Shown here: positions 8,592 to 17,792 of the stretch, in pieces | How positions within the stretch are numbered: position 1 is the first letter of the stretch | Layout of the letters: each line of letters begins with the position of its first letter | From: Terriglobia bacterium | GTDB lineage: Bacteria; Acidobacteriota; Terriglobia; Terriglobales; Acidobacteriaceae | DNA: 64,000 nucleotides | NCBI GenBank assembly: GCA_020073465.1 | Contig: JAIQFC010000001.1 | Location: 248,001 to 312,000 of the forward strand | Direction of reading: 5' to 3' | Translations under genes and position numbers: made by a program | The notes under the pieces: model-generated | Databases searched by the model: none | What the model saw: the letters and a program-made list of their open reading frames with translations, nothing else | What the model was told of the DNA's origin: nothing

Positions 8592-9812
8592 TTAGTGTTC
8601 ATCTGCTGCCAAGAACCCGTAGGTTTTTGACTTGGGGAGGGTCGCAAGCTTTGCAAAGAACTCCGTTTCAGTGATTCTGCTTGGCCAGTCCAATCTGACA
8701 CTAATGTGAAAGATTGGAGCTTTCTGACTACCTTCCATTTCGATTCGCACCGCCCCCAAAGCCTGAAGCCGATTCAAGTCCCGAATGATGGCATTCATCG
8801 GAGCCTTGCGGGAGCTGTAATCGTTCTTGACGGCCTCGACTAGCTGCGTAAATTCTATTCTCCCTTCCACATTCAATAGCTTTTCCAAAAGAGCCAGTTG
8901 CCGCCGCACTATGACCCTCTTCCGAGTGTTTTCGAGCCTAGTAAACAACTCGTGCATCAAATTGCGGAATATCTGTCGAGATACTTCCTCACGGATCATT
9001 TGGCCTAAACGACCGCTCTGCAATGCGATTCCGCGCAGACCGAATTTTAGAAACGGGGTGAGGTCATTGTCATTGGCACGGACGGCGGCCAGCGATTCTA
9101 GATAGGCCCTCTTTTCATCGTAGTAGTAATTGGACATTGCGATGAACAGCGAGTCCTTCAATCCTGCACGTTGCAGCATAAGGGCTTCGAGGGCGCGCGC
9201 CGTTCTGCCATTCCCGTCTAGGAATGGGTGAATAGCCGCAAAATGGTAATGCAGAGCCAACGCTTGCACCAAGAGGTCGTGCCGCTTAAACTCGCCTTGT
9301 ACCTCGGCTGCGAGCCTCTGAAACGCCATGTTGCAGTCCTTGCCGCCGATGGCGCCTCGGTGTTTAGGGCTTCCGAAGGTCACGTTCTGATCGTCCCATC
9401 GAATTCTGCCCGGGGCGCAATGATCGTCATCACAATCGGTCACGATCAGCTTATGTACCGCACAAATCAACTGCTCATCCACGGGTAAGCTATCTGGTAC
9501 CGTGGCAATCCATTTATAGGTACGCACCGCTGCATTGGCCTGTTTTTGGGATCGCGTCCGAAGCTGTTCTGCTGTCTCGGCTTTGATGGCTACCTCAAGT
9601 TCATTCGCGGCAAAATCCGCACCCTCTATTCGGGACGTTCCAGAGACCTCCATTTTTAGCTGAATTTTTTGCAATTCCTCGACCCACCGGCGTTGAAACG
9701 GGATGGTTTTCAGCACTAAAACAGCAGCTTTTGCGTCAGTTAATTCTTGAAAAATCTCTGCTTTTTTGTACTTGATCCAACACGATGGAAGCGCATATTG
9801 AATGACAGACAT
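8592..9812 (-). CDS. Fic family AMPylase
   Basis: A 406-residue Fic protein, an enzyme family that usually transfers AMP from ATP to hydroxyl side chains of target proteins. The complete active-site motif HPFLDGNGRTAR lies at residues 195-206. Residues 59-64 (TSRIEG) match the (S/T)xxxE(G/N) inhibitory helix, with Glu63 expected to block the ATP site, making this a self-inhibited class II Fic. The C-terminal third (from about 310) resembles a winged-helix DNA-binding region, as in Fic/DOC-type regulators. The ATG at 9812 is preferred to a TTG six codons upstream. AT-rich flanks suggest horizontal acquisition. No antitoxin partner is visible. Confidence 0.9.
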   Translation of the reverse strand: MSVIQYALPSCWIKYKKAEIFQELTDAKAAVLVLKTIPFQRRWVEELQKIQLKMEVSGTSRIEGADFAANELEVAIKAETAEQLRTRSQKQANAAVRTYKWIATVPDSLPVDEQLICAVHKLIVTDCDDDHCAPGRIRWDDQNVTFGSPKHRGAIGGKDCNMAFQRLAAEVQGEFKRHDLLVQALALHYHFAAIHPFLDGNGRTARALEALMLQRAGLKDSLFIAMSNYYYDEKRAYLESLAAVRANDNDLTPFLKFGLRGIALQSGRLGQMIREEVSRQIFRNLMHELFTRLENTRKRVIVRRQLALLEKLLNVEGRIEFTQLVEAVKNDYSSRKAPMNAIIRDLNRLQALGAVRIEMEGSQKAPIFHISVRLDWPSRITETEFFAKLATLPKSKTYGFLAADEH

Positions 9813-9813
9813 G

Positions 9814-9846
9814 GTACGAATTATAACCAAGTTTGTGTACGAATAA
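9814..9846. promoter_or_regulatory. Direct repeats upstream of the Fic gene
   Basis: GTACGAATTA (9814-9823) and GTACGAATAA (9837-9846) repeat with a 23-base period immediately before the Fic start codon. They could be a paired operator for the Fic protein's own winged-helix domain. The surrounding 140 bases are far more AT-rich than the rest of the window. Confidence 0.35.
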
Positions 9847-10045
9847 AGGTCTATTTTTAATATGACCTAAGCCATTGAAAATTATATGAATATGGCACAA
9901 TTCGCACAGATATTATCAAAAAATATTGCGCAAAATAATTGATATTATACGGGCCTCGGGATATGCTTTTCTGCGTGAATTGCCAGAGTGTGCCGCCGCC
10001 TTCGGCGGCTGTTGCGTTCGGACTCCAACGGACGTGATGGTAGGG

Positions 10046-12067
10046 TCAGCGGCTCTGCTGGACGATCAGAATCATGCCCGGGCGGAGGATGGCGACGTTG
10101 CGGTTGTCGCGTTTGAGGGCGGCGACGGTTGTCTTGTAGTAAGTGGCGATGGAGTAGAGAGTCTCGCCGGATTTGACCTTGTGGCGGACCACGCTTGCGG
10201 TGTCTTCTTTCTCAATCTTCGCGGACTTGGTGGCGGGAGGCTTGCTGTCTGCGGTTTGCGTGGCCTTCGAACCGCGTTTCGACCTGCTGGGGCGCGAAGA
10301 GGCAGACTCAGTCGCCCGCGAAGTCGGCGTGACTGGCAGGTGGAAAGCGAGAACCTTGCGTCCGGCCAAGCTGTTCCCGCGCAAGCCGTTCCAGCGGCGA
10401 AGCATTTGCGGTGAGATGCCGAGGTTCTCGGCGACGCTCTCGACAGTATCTCCTGCATGAACTCTGTAGCGGGTGATACGGCGGGCGTAGGTCGCCGTGT
10501 CGCTCACACGCTTGCCCGGGGGATTGGGGATGATCACCTTGGCGTCGGCTTCAAGTTCGGTGCCGTCGAGGTGGTTGGCCTGCACGATCGACTTTACCGG
10601 AATGCGATAGGTGCGGGACAGAGAAGCGAGCGTGTCGCCGGAGTGCACGGTGTGATAGCGCCACCAGAGGCGCATGTCCGTGGGGATCGCGGCGATTGCA
10701 GTTTGATATTGGTCCTTGGTCCCTACCGGCAGGTGTAGTTCGAACTTTCCTGTACGTGGTGTCGTCAGCCGCAACAGGCTGGGATTCAGATCCTGCAAAT
10801 CAGCTTGGGTTGTGCCCACGCACTGGGCGACCAGGCGAAGATCCACCGGATAGTCGATGGTGACAGAGTCAAACTTCGCGGGTTCGTCCATGGAGACGTC
10901 ATCGAACCCGTACTGGGACAGATTCTTGGTCACGATGGTGACGGCCAGGATGATCGGGACGTAGTTGCGCGTTTCCTTGGGCAGAACATTGCGGCGGTAG
11001 AGTTCCCAGAAGTCGGCGTAGCCGGTGCGCTTCACCGCAGCTTGCACGGTGCCAGGGCCCGAGTTGTAGGCGGCCATCGCCAGGTACCAGTCGCCAAACT
11101 GGTTATAGAGATCCTTCAGGTGGCGGGCGGCGGCACGGGTGGACTTTTCCGGGTCCTGGCGGTCGTCAACATACATGTTGTGGGAGAGGCCGTATCCCCG
11201 GGCACGGCTGGCCATGAATTGCCAGATGCCGCGTGCGCCGACGCGCGAGACGGCCAGCGGGTGGAATCCAGATTCGGCTTGCGCCAGGTAGATCAAATCC
11301 TGAGGGACGCCTTCCTCCTTGAGAATCGAAACCATCAGGTCGTGATAGCGGCCGGAGCGGGCGAAAGCACGCTCAAAGACGCCGCGTCCACGGTTGGAGA
11401 AGTAGCTGATGTAGCCGGCAACCTGGTCGGTCATCATGAGCGGCAGGTCGGAGTGCGTGGACGCGATCTCCGCCTGCGCCTTGGCCTTGACTCTGGGATC
11501 GGCTGTGGGCGGAGCGATCTCGTTGGTTTCGTCGATCGGCGCGGGTTCGGATTTCTGCTGTTGCGCCTCGGAGTCACCACCCAGACCGTTGGCAGCGAGG
11601 TTTCCGAGGTCGAGACGGTTCACGCCCTCGACGATGCGGTCGAATTCCTTCTGCAGGCGATCGTCGGAACGGATGTCGAGATGGCTGCCCAGCAGCGCGT
11701 TAAAGGCTTTATCGAAATCCTGTTTGGCAGCGTCGGGCTTGCCGGCTTGATAGTCGGTCAGGCCTGTCTGGTAGTCCTTCTCGACTTGAGCGATCAGATC
11801 GGCGATCGGGTCGGACGGGGCCGCTGCGGAGACTGGCTCAGCAGCGCTAGGATTCTGAACCTGCGGTGCGGGTGCCTCCGTCTGGGCTGGCGCTGGAGCC
11901 GGAGTTTTGACCTGCGCGGCTGCCGGGGCTGGGGCGGCGGCCTTCAGTGCAGGGGCGGTCGCCGGGGGCAGAAGCGGGACTGGTTTCTGCGCGGTCTGGC
12001 AGGAGCAGACCACCAGGGTTAGGGAGGCGAGTGCTGCGGTCCGGACATGGAGGTTTGCAAATCGCAT
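10046..12067 (-). CDS. MltD-like lytic transglycosylase, three LysM
   Basis: A 673-residue envelope enzyme that cleaves peptidoglycan between MurNAc and GlcNAc. The N-terminus is a lipoprotein-type signal with Cys21 and Cys23 (VVCSCQ), followed by a Pro/Ala-rich linker to about residue 85. The SLT domain spans about 235-370, with catalytic Glu265 in AQAESGFHP and the GxxGIWQFM motif. Three LysM domains follow (VHSGDTLASLS, VHAGDTVESVA and VKSGETLYSIA), anchoring it on glycan strands. The layout matches MltD, extended by a third LysM and a Ser/Lys-rich linker. It is a single gene preceded by an AT-rich spacer. Anchoring in the outer membrane is inferred. Confidence 0.92.
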   Translation of the reverse strand: MRFANLHVRTAALASLTLVVCSCQTAQKPVPLLPPATAPALKAAAPAPAAAQVKTPAPAPAQTEAPAPQVQNPSAAEPVSAAAPSDPIADLIAQVEKDYQTGLTDYQAGKPDAAKQDFDKAFNALLGSHLDIRSDDRLQKEFDRIVEGVNRLDLGNLAANGLGGDSEAQQQKSEPAPIDETNEIAPPTADPRVKAKAQAEIASTHSDLPLMMTDQVAGYISYFSNRGRGVFERAFARSGRYHDLMVSILKEEGVPQDLIYLAQAESGFHPLAVSRVGARGIWQFMASRARGYGLSHNMYVDDRQDPEKSTRAAARHLKDLYNQFGDWYLAMAAYNSGPGTVQAAVKRTGYADFWELYRRNVLPKETRNYVPIILAVTIVTKNLSQYGFDDVSMDEPAKFDSVTIDYPVDLRLVAQCVGTTQADLQDLNPSLLRLTTPRTGKFELHLPVGTKDQYQTAIAAIPTDMRLWWRYHTVHSGDTLASLSRTYRIPVKSIVQANHLDGTELEADAKVIIPNPPGKRVSDTATYARRITRYRVHAGDTVESVAENLGISPQMLRRWNGLRGNSLAGRKVLAFHLPVTPTSRATESASSRPSRSKRGSKATQTADSKPPATKSAKIEKEDTASVVRHKVKSGETLYSIATYYKTTVAALKRDNRNVAILRPGMILIVQQSR

Positions 12068-12188
12068 ATTTCTCTATGAGTTAGGTGCCTCTCCAAAGGT
12101 GAAGGTCCGGGAATTCTAGCAAAAATCGTACTCGGGCGCCTGCCCACGGTCAACGCCGAAAAGGAGCGCGCGAGGTTACTTTCGGCAC

Positions 12189-12262
12189 CAGAGCCCGGAC
12201 CTTGGACGTCGGACCTTCCCGGTTGCGACGTGCGAGGTCTGAAGTCTGAGGTCCGAGGTCTG
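12189..12262. repeat. Degenerate spacer repeat (GGACCT/AGGTCC words)
   Basis: Reads as shuffled words such as GGACCTTGGACGTCGGACC followed by the complementary AGGTCTGAAGTCTGAGGTCC, so the two halves can pair. Related copies lie at 7977-8025 and on both sides of 20912-21043. Confidence 0.6.
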
Positions 12263-12267
12263 GCCGC

Positions 12268-12705
12268 TTACACCCGCCAATAGTCTGGGCGCCAGTTCTG
12301 AATCGACTTCTTGATATCCGCTCGGGAGAGTTTACCCGAGAGTGCGCGCTCGACGCAGGCGGGCACCTCCGCATCAGAGGCGAAGCGGATCGCGATGAGC
12401 TGCGCCTCGGTCAGTTCGGGGATGCGGGAGCGCAAGGGCTCAGACAACAGAGTGGCCAGGCGCAAGCGTTCTTCCAGACGAATGACGCGATCCTGCACCC
12501 TCAAAGCATAGAGACGGATCTTGAAGATGGCGACGGTGCCGGCGGCAACGAGAACGAAGCGCCCGGCGGAGTGGAGACCGGGATGCCACAGGAACATGAC
12601 AATCGCGGCAATCGTGGAGAGTGCAAAGACCGGCATCACGAAGAAATGAAAAAGGGGATCCCAGCGAGTATGGTTGGCGAGAGTCTGAGGCGGTTTTTCG
12701 GCCAT
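12268..12705 (-). CDS. DUF6526 membrane protein
   Basis: A 145-residue protein matching the DUF6526 pattern: a short N-terminus with NHTRWDPLFHFF, two adjacent membrane helices (about 20-40 and 47-65), then a charged cytosolic helix RLEERLRLATLL and the segment IRFASDAEVPA. The function of the family is unknown. An AAGGAGG site six bases before the ATG fixes the start. It diverges from the alpha/beta hydrolase gene. Confidence 0.75.
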   Translation of the reverse strand: MAEKPPQTLANHTRWDPLFHFFVMPVFALSTIAAIVMFLWHPGLHSAGRFVLVAAGTVAIFKIRLYALRVQDRVIRLEERLRLATLLSEPLRSRIPELTEAQLIAIRFASDAEVPACVERALSGKLSRADIKKSIQNWRPDYWRV

Positions 12706-12836
12706 GACGAGCCTCCTTGGCGCGGATGGAGAAGTGTAGCAGAGGGCGCAGGGTGGCGGTTGATTGTTGCCAGGCGGGGATGCTGCGCCTAAAAGCGGAA
12801 GGCAACCCGTATAATCCTCCGCCGGAGGAAGACTGC

Positions 12837-13934
12837 ATGCGGCGAATGGGGTGGATTGCGGTTGTGACCCTGCTGTCCGGGCTGGGGCGGGCGCAGGCGC
12901 CGACGGTAGCCGACTACACGAAGCTGGCGGTGCAGGGCGACTACGTGGCGCGGGACTTCAAGTTCCACACGGGCGAGAAGCTGGCGGAATTGCACGAGCA
13001 CTACGCATCGTGGGGGACCCCGCACCGCAATGCCGCGGGAGAGATTGACAACGCCATCTTGGTGCTGCACGGCACGATGGGCGCGGGAATCAACTGGGGA
13101 TCCGCGCCCAAGGATGCGAAGGTACATCCTCTGCTGGGGCCGGGTGGAGCGATCGATTCCGGCGAGTATTACGTCATCGCTCCCGACACGATCGGTGCGG
13201 GGAAGTCGTCGAAGCCGAGCGACGGGCTGCGTATGAAGTTTCCGCGCTACAACCTGGAAGACATCGTGGCGGCGGAGCGGTTGCTGGTGGAGCATCTGGG
13301 TGTGAAGCACGTGGTGGCCGTGGTGGGAGCCTCCATGGGCGGTCGCCAGACCTGGCAGTGGGGAGTGCAGTATCCGGAGTTCATGGACGCGCTGGTGCCC
13401 ATGATTTCCTCTCCGTTCGCGAATACCGGCCGCCGCGGCGTGATTGATTTCCTGCCGGAAGCGATCATCAAGGCCGATCCCGCGTGGAAGGAAGGCAACT
13501 ACGAGAAGAATCCCGATGGAGCGCGGCTGGCGGACCTGACCTATTCAATCTTTCTGCGGACGCCAACGTTGCTCCGGGACCAACTGCCCACACGCGACGA
13601 CACGGAGAAGTGGGTGGAAGGGGGTCGCGGGTCGTTCGGCTGGCCCGACGCGAACGACTTCATCTACATGATGGAATTGAGCAACGGCTTCGATGCCTGG
13701 TCACAGATCGACCGGATTCACTGCCCGGTGCTGATTATCAACATGGCGGGCGACAACATGGTGCCGGTGGAACTCCATGATGCGGAGAAGGCCGCAGCCC
13801 GGCTGAAGAACGCGACCTATCTCGAGGTAAAGGAAGAAGCCAAGTACGGGCACGGCGCACTGGGCCGCACGGTGACCATCTGGGGGCCGAAATTGCGCGA
13901 GTGGCTGAAACAGGTGCGACCGTCAGGAAAGTAG
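12837..13934 (+). CDS. Exported alpha/beta hydrolase, MetX-like
   Basis: A 365-residue alpha/beta-hydrolase related to homoserine O-acetyltransferases. The triad is Ser166 in GASMGG, Asp306 in AGDNMVP and His339 in KYGHGAL. Unlike true MetX it begins with a signal peptide (about 1-21, ending GRAQA), so it is probably periplasmic, where acetyl-CoA is absent; hydrolysis of an ester or amide is then more likely than acyl transfer. GGAGGAAG before the ATG at 12837 decides the start; longer in-frame starts exist but remove the signal peptide from the N-terminus. A TATAAT lies at 12810-12815. The substrate is unknown. Confidence 0.82.
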   Translation: MRRMGWIAVVTLLSGLGRAQAPTVADYTKLAVQGDYVARDFKFHTGEKLAELHEHYASWGTPHRNAAGEIDNAILVLHGTMGAGINWGSAPKDAKVHPLLGPGGAIDSGEYYVIAPDTIGAGKSSKPSDGLRMKFPRYNLEDIVAAERLLVEHLGVKHVVAVVGASMGGRQTWQWGVQYPEFMDALVPMISSPFANTGRRGVIDFLPEAIIKADPAWKEGNYEKNPDGARLADLTYSIFLRTPTLLRDQLPTRDDTEKWVEGGRGSFGWPDANDFIYMMELSNGFDAWSQIDRIHCPVLIINMAGDNMVPVELHDAEKAAARLKNATYLEVKEEAKYGHGALGRTVTIWGPKLREWLKQVRPSGK

Positions 13935-13947
13935 GGCGGCAGGGCTG

Positions 13948-13953
13948 TATAAT
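13948..13953 (+). promoter_or_regulatory. -10 box close to the kinase start
   Basis: TATAAT ends nine bases before the ATG at 13963. Transcription starting about seven bases after the box would leave a leader of only a few bases, and no ribosome site is present, so translation may be leaderless. Confidence 0.5.
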
Positions 13954-13962
13954 CGCGCACCG

Positions 13963-16659
13963 ATGTCGCTGACTCCAGGAACCAAGCTTGAGCCTTACGA
14001 AATCATCGCTCCCGCGGGAGCGGGCGGCATGGGAGAAGTGTATCGTGGCCGCGATACGCGGCTGGATCGAACAGTAGCAATCAAAATCCTGCCCTCCCAC
14101 CTTTCCGGCGACCCCGAAGCGAGGGAGCGATTCGAGCGTGAAGCCAAGTCCATTTCAGCTTTGCAGCATGCCAATATCTGCACGCTGTATGACGTCGGGT
14201 CGCAGAATGGCGTCAGCTATCTGGTCATGGAGTATCTGGAAGGCGAGACTCTCGCCGACCGGCTACGCAAGGGCCCACTGCCGCTGGAGCAAGTTTTCCG
14301 CCACGGCGCGGAAATCTGTGACGGGTTGGAGCGCGCACATAAGGGCGGCCAGGTGCATCGCGACCTGAAGCCGGGGAACATCATGCTGACGAAAGCCGGC
14401 GCGAAGCTGATGGACTTCGGGCTGGCAAAGCAGGCAGCGCCGGTATCTCCGTCGTCTTCTTCCGGGTTGACGCAGACGCTGACCACACCCAGTCATCCTC
14501 TGACGGCCCAGGGGATGATTGTGGGGACGTTTCAATACATGTCTCCAGAGCAGGTGGAAGGGAAGGAAGCGGACGCTCGCAGCGACATTTTCTCGCTGGG
14601 CGCGGTGCTCTACGAAATGGCGACAGGCAAGCGCGCCTTTGAAGGCAAGAGCACGGTTTCAATCGCGGCGGCGATTCTTGAAAAAGAACCAGAGCCGATC
14701 ACCAGGGAGCAGCCGCTTAGTCCGGCTGCGCTGCAGCACGTGATCGAGGGATGCCTGGCGAAGGATCCCGAGTCCAGGTGGCAGAGCGCGGGCGACGTTG
14801 GCCGCCAGCTGCGCTGGATCGCGAGCAGCGGATCGCAGGCGGGAGTCCCAGCACCGGGCCGTCGATCGAGCCGAGTGCGTGAGCGCGTGATTTGGGGAGC
14901 TATTGCCGCGCTGCTCCTGGGGACAAGTCTCTGGTTGTACCAGTCCCGACCGCCAGCCCGCGTGCTGCGGGCCTCTCTGCTGCCGCCGCCGGATACGGCT
15001 TTCGATTTCATGGGGGATTTCTCCGGTCCGCCAGTGCTGTCACCGGACGGGACGCGGGTCGTCTTCGCGGCGCACGGAGCGAAAGAACGAAATGCCATCT
15101 GGGTCAGGAGCCTGAACGGCGCGGTTGAGAAGCTGGCTGGCACGGAAGGAGGCTACTGTCCGTTCTGGGCGTACGACGGCCGGTTCGTTGGTTTCTTCGC
15201 CGACAGCAAACTCAAAAAGATACCCGCGGAGGGCGGTCCGGTGACAGTCCTGGCGGATGCTCCGAATGCGCGCGGAGGAGCCTGGGGCAAGGACAACGTG
15301 ATTGTGTATGCCCCGGATTATCGCGGCCCATTGTGGCGAATTGGTGCCGTGGGCACGAGTGTCCCGGCGCAGGCCACGAAAATGGATCTCAGCAAGCACT
15401 CGACTCACCGCTGGCCGGTGTTTCTCCCGGATGGCAAGCATTTCCTGTTTCTGGCCACAAACCATTCCGGTGGAAACCCCCAGCAAAATGGCATCTACTT
15501 CGCTTCTGTCGATGATGACGCAAGCAAACTGGTGCTGGCCACCGATTCGCAGGTTCAGTACGCGGCGGGGTATTTGCTGTTTCACGAGCAGCAGTCCGTG
15601 ATGGCGCAGAAGTTCGACGCCGGGAGCGGCACTTTGTCGGGAGAACCGCAGCCGGTCGTCAACGATGTGCAGTATGACAACGGAACCTGGCACACCACTT
15701 TCACAGCCACCGACGATGGAGTGCTGCTTTATGGGCCGGGATCTTCGGGAATGGCGGACTATGGCCTGGCTTGGACTGATCGAAACGGGAAGTCTCTGGG
15801 CAGCGTCGGCGATCCTACCTCCTATAAAGGGATCAGGCTGTCTCCCGACGGCAAGCGGCTGGTCGTGGCGGTGGGAGATCCCTTGATTGATATTTGGGTT
15901 TTAGACCTGGCCCGCGGAACCCGGACGCGGCTGACGTTCGATGCGGCAACGCACATCGAGCCCTCATGGTCGGCAGACGGACAGAAGGTCGCGTTCATGG
16001 TACAAAATGGGCCGACGATCACAGCCGGTTCAACCTTGCACGCCAAGCTGGCGAATGGCGGTGGTCAGGACGAATTGCTGTTGGCTCCAGATGATTCCGC
16101 TGTCCCCACGACATTGATGTGGCCGCAGTGGTCCGCCGATGGACGTTACCTGGCCTACCAGCAGCAATCAGGGCCGACCGGCGCATCAGTGTGGGCAATG
16201 CCGCTCACGGGGAATCGCAAGCCATTTCCGGTGGTCAAGGCGGAGTCGGCTCAAGGGGCGGTGACATACTATCGCTTGTCACCGGATGGGCGCTGGCTGG
16301 CGTACAGTGCTCGCGATTCGGGCCGGGAAGAGGTCTATGTCACCAGCTTTCCCAGCGGAGCGGGTCGCTGGCAAGTGTCCAGCGACGGAGGCATTTTTCC
16401 GGTTTGGCGCGGGGATGGGAAGGAAATCTTCTTTATTGGATACGACGCCCAGTTGCACGCGACCGAGACGAATCCGGGCCGGGATGAGTTCGCGGTTGGC
16501 CGCACGCAGGCTCTCTTTGCCGTGCGCTACGTCAACCCGTTTTTCGCACCTTATGATGCCAGCCCCGACGGCCAGCGCTTCTTGGTCGCCTTCCCGCTGA
16601 CCACCCAGTCGTCTCCGCTGGCGCTGGTCTCGGACTGGAAGGCGGAGCTGAAAAAGTAG
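13963..16659 (+). CDS. Ser/Thr kinase with TolB-like propeller
   Basis: An 898-residue receptor-like kinase. The cytosolic Hanks-type domain (about 12-285) has the glycine loop GAGGMGEVY, Lys41 in AIKIL, catalytic Asp134 in HRDLKPGN and Asp151 in DFGLA, and a Ser/Thr-rich activation segment with TQTLTTPS. A single membrane helix (about 308-326) leads to a periplasmic domain with repeated WD40/TolB-type blades (SPDGKRLVV, SADGQKVAF, SPDGRWLAY). This architecture is abundant in Acidobacteriota and is thought to sense extracytoplasmic signals and phosphorylate cytosolic targets. No partner gene is evident. All catalytic residues are intact. Confidence 0.95.
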   Translation: MSLTPGTKLEPYEIIAPAGAGGMGEVYRGRDTRLDRTVAIKILPSHLSGDPEARERFEREAKSISALQHANICTLYDVGSQNGVSYLVMEYLEGETLADRLRKGPLPLEQVFRHGAEICDGLERAHKGGQVHRDLKPGNIMLTKAGAKLMDFGLAKQAAPVSPSSSSGLTQTLTTPSHPLTAQGMIVGTFQYMSPEQVEGKEADARSDIFSLGAVLYEMATGKRAFEGKSTVSIAAAILEKEPEPITREQPLSPAALQHVIEGCLAKDPESRWQSAGDVGRQLRWIASSGSQAGVPAPGRRSSRVRERVIWGAIAALLLGTSLWLYQSRPPARVLRASLLPPPDTAFDFMGDFSGPPVLSPDGTRVVFAAHGAKERNAIWVRSLNGAVEKLAGTEGGYCPFWAYDGRFVGFFADSKLKKIPAEGGPVTVLADAPNARGGAWGKDNVIVYAPDYRGPLWRIGAVGTSVPAQATKMDLSKHSTHRWPVFLPDGKHFLFLATNHSGGNPQQNGIYFASVDDDASKLVLATDSQVQYAAGYLLFHEQQSVMAQKFDAGSGTLSGEPQPVVNDVQYDNGTWHTTFTATDDGVLLYGPGSSGMADYGLAWTDRNGKSLGSVGDPTSYKGIRLSPDGKRLVVAVGDPLIDIWVLDLARGTRTRLTFDAATHIEPSWSADGQKVAFMVQNGPTITAGSTLHAKLANGGGQDELLLAPDDSAVPTTLMWPQWSADGRYLAYQQQSGPTGASVWAMPLTGNRKPFPVVKAESAQGAVTYYRLSPDGRWLAYSARDSGREEVYVTSFPSGAGRWQVSSDGGIFPVWRGDGKEIFFIGYDAQLHATETNPGRDEFAVGRTQALFAVRYVNPFFAPYDASPDGQRFLVAFPLTTQSSPLALVSDWKAELKK

Positions 16660-16703
16660 TGCGCAGCCGGAGTCCTTCCGCGAGGGCGTGAATCCAAACA
16701 ATC

Positions 16704-17672
16704 ATGAAAACCATTCAAGTTAAACAGGTCGGCGGACCCGAGGCCATGGAACTGGTGGAGTTGCCGGTTCCGCAGCCCAAGGCGAATGAAGCGGTGGTGA
16801 AGCTGGCCGCTTCGGGCGTGAACTTCATTGATGTGTACATCCGCGAAGGGCGGTACAAGGCGCCGCTGCCTTTTGTGCTGGGGCAGGAAGGTGCGGGTGT
16901 GATCACGGCCGTCGGTGCGGAGGTGAAGTCGGTCAAGGTGGGAGATCACGTGGCCTGGACGGGGCTACTGGGATCGTACGCGGAGTATGCGGCGGTGCCG
17001 GCCGACCGGCTGGTGCCGGTTCCGGCGGGAGTGAGCGATCAGCAGGCTGCGGCGGCGATGCTGCAAGGTATGACGGCGCATTATCTGTCGCATGCCACGT
17101 ATCCACTGCAGCGGGGGGAGACAGCGTTGGTGCATGCAGCGGCGGGCGGCGTGGGATTGCTGCTGGTGCAGATGGCGCACAACATCGGGGCGCGGGTGAT
17201 CGGGACGGTTTCGACCGAAGAGAAGGCGAAGCTGGCGCGCGAAGCCGGGGCGGATGAAGTCATTCTGTACACGCAGGCAGACTTCGAAGTAGAGACGAAG
17301 CGCCTGACCGGCGGCAAGGGCGTCGATGTGGTGTACGACTCCGTGGGGAAGACGACGTTCGACAAGAGCCTGAATGTTCTGAGGCCGCGGGGATTCATGG
17401 TCCTGTTCGGCGGGTCAAGCGGGGCAGTACCGCCATTCGATCTGATTGCGCTGTCGCAGAGGGGATCGCTGTTTGTAACGCGTCCGACACTGGCGCACTA
17501 CACGGCGACGCGAGAGGAACTGGTGGCGCGGTCAGGGGCGGTATTCGGCATGATGGCCGCGGGAAAGCTTAAGCTGCGGATCGAGCACACATATCCGCTG
17601 GCTGAGGCGCAGCGGGCGCATCGAGACCTCGAAGGTCGGAAGACTACGGGGAAGTTGCTGCTGATCCCGTAG
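16704..17672 (+). CDS. NADPH:quinone oxidoreductase
   Basis: A 322-residue zinc-free medium-chain reductase of the QOR type. Residues about 1-120 form the GroES-like substrate domain (LGQEGAGVITAVG), and about 125-265 the Rossmann domain with the AAGGVG nucleotide loop. The zinc-ligand cysteines of alcohol dehydrogenases are absent, which fits a quinone or enone reductase. It acts in the cytosol, probably on reactive carbonyls or quinones. It follows the kinase gene by 44 bases but with no clear functional link. A repeat element begins right after its stop codon. Confidence 0.92.
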   Translation: MKTIQVKQVGGPEAMELVELPVPQPKANEAVVKLAASGVNFIDVYIREGRYKAPLPFVLGQEGAGVITAVGAEVKSVKVGDHVAWTGLLGSYAEYAAVPADRLVPVPAGVSDQQAAAAMLQGMTAHYLSHATYPLQRGETALVHAAAGGVGLLLVQMAHNIGARVIGTVSTEEKAKLAREAGADEVILYTQADFEVETKRLTGGKGVDVVYDSVGKTTFDKSLNVLRPRGFMVLFGGSSGAVPPFDLIALSQRGSLFVTRPTLAHYTATREELVARSGAVFGMMAAGKLKLRIEHTYPLAEAQRAHRDLEGRKTTGKLLLIP

Positions 17673-17675
17673 GAT

Positions 17676-17787
17676 GGTGTGGCGCGGGCGCCCTCGCCCG
17701 CGAAATGCGTGCAGCGCGGGATTCCGGGCATCTGCAACGTTCAACAGAACAAAGTCAAAAGCCGCGGGCGAGGCGCCCGCGCCACAC
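17676..17787. repeat. GTGTGG...CCACAC palindromic repeat element
   Basis: A 112-base element bounded by GTGTGGCGCGGGCGCC on the left and GGCGCCCGCGCCACAC on the right, each end able to fold on itself and with the other. The about 60-base centre is ordinary sequence. It sits between convergent genes and may act as a terminator. Related ends occur at 33326-33449, 37549-37576, 49604-49669 and 51012-51037. Confidence 0.75.
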
Positions 17788-17792
17788 GTGAA

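Noticed and set aside
8592-9812. Fic gene as half of a Fic/antitoxin (FicTA) pair
   Set aside because: The inhibitory helix is inside the same protein and no small partner gene precedes it.
10805-12022. A 405-codon plus-strand frame inside the LysM transglycosylase gene
   Set aside because: Antisense to a clear enzyme gene; no domain recognisable.
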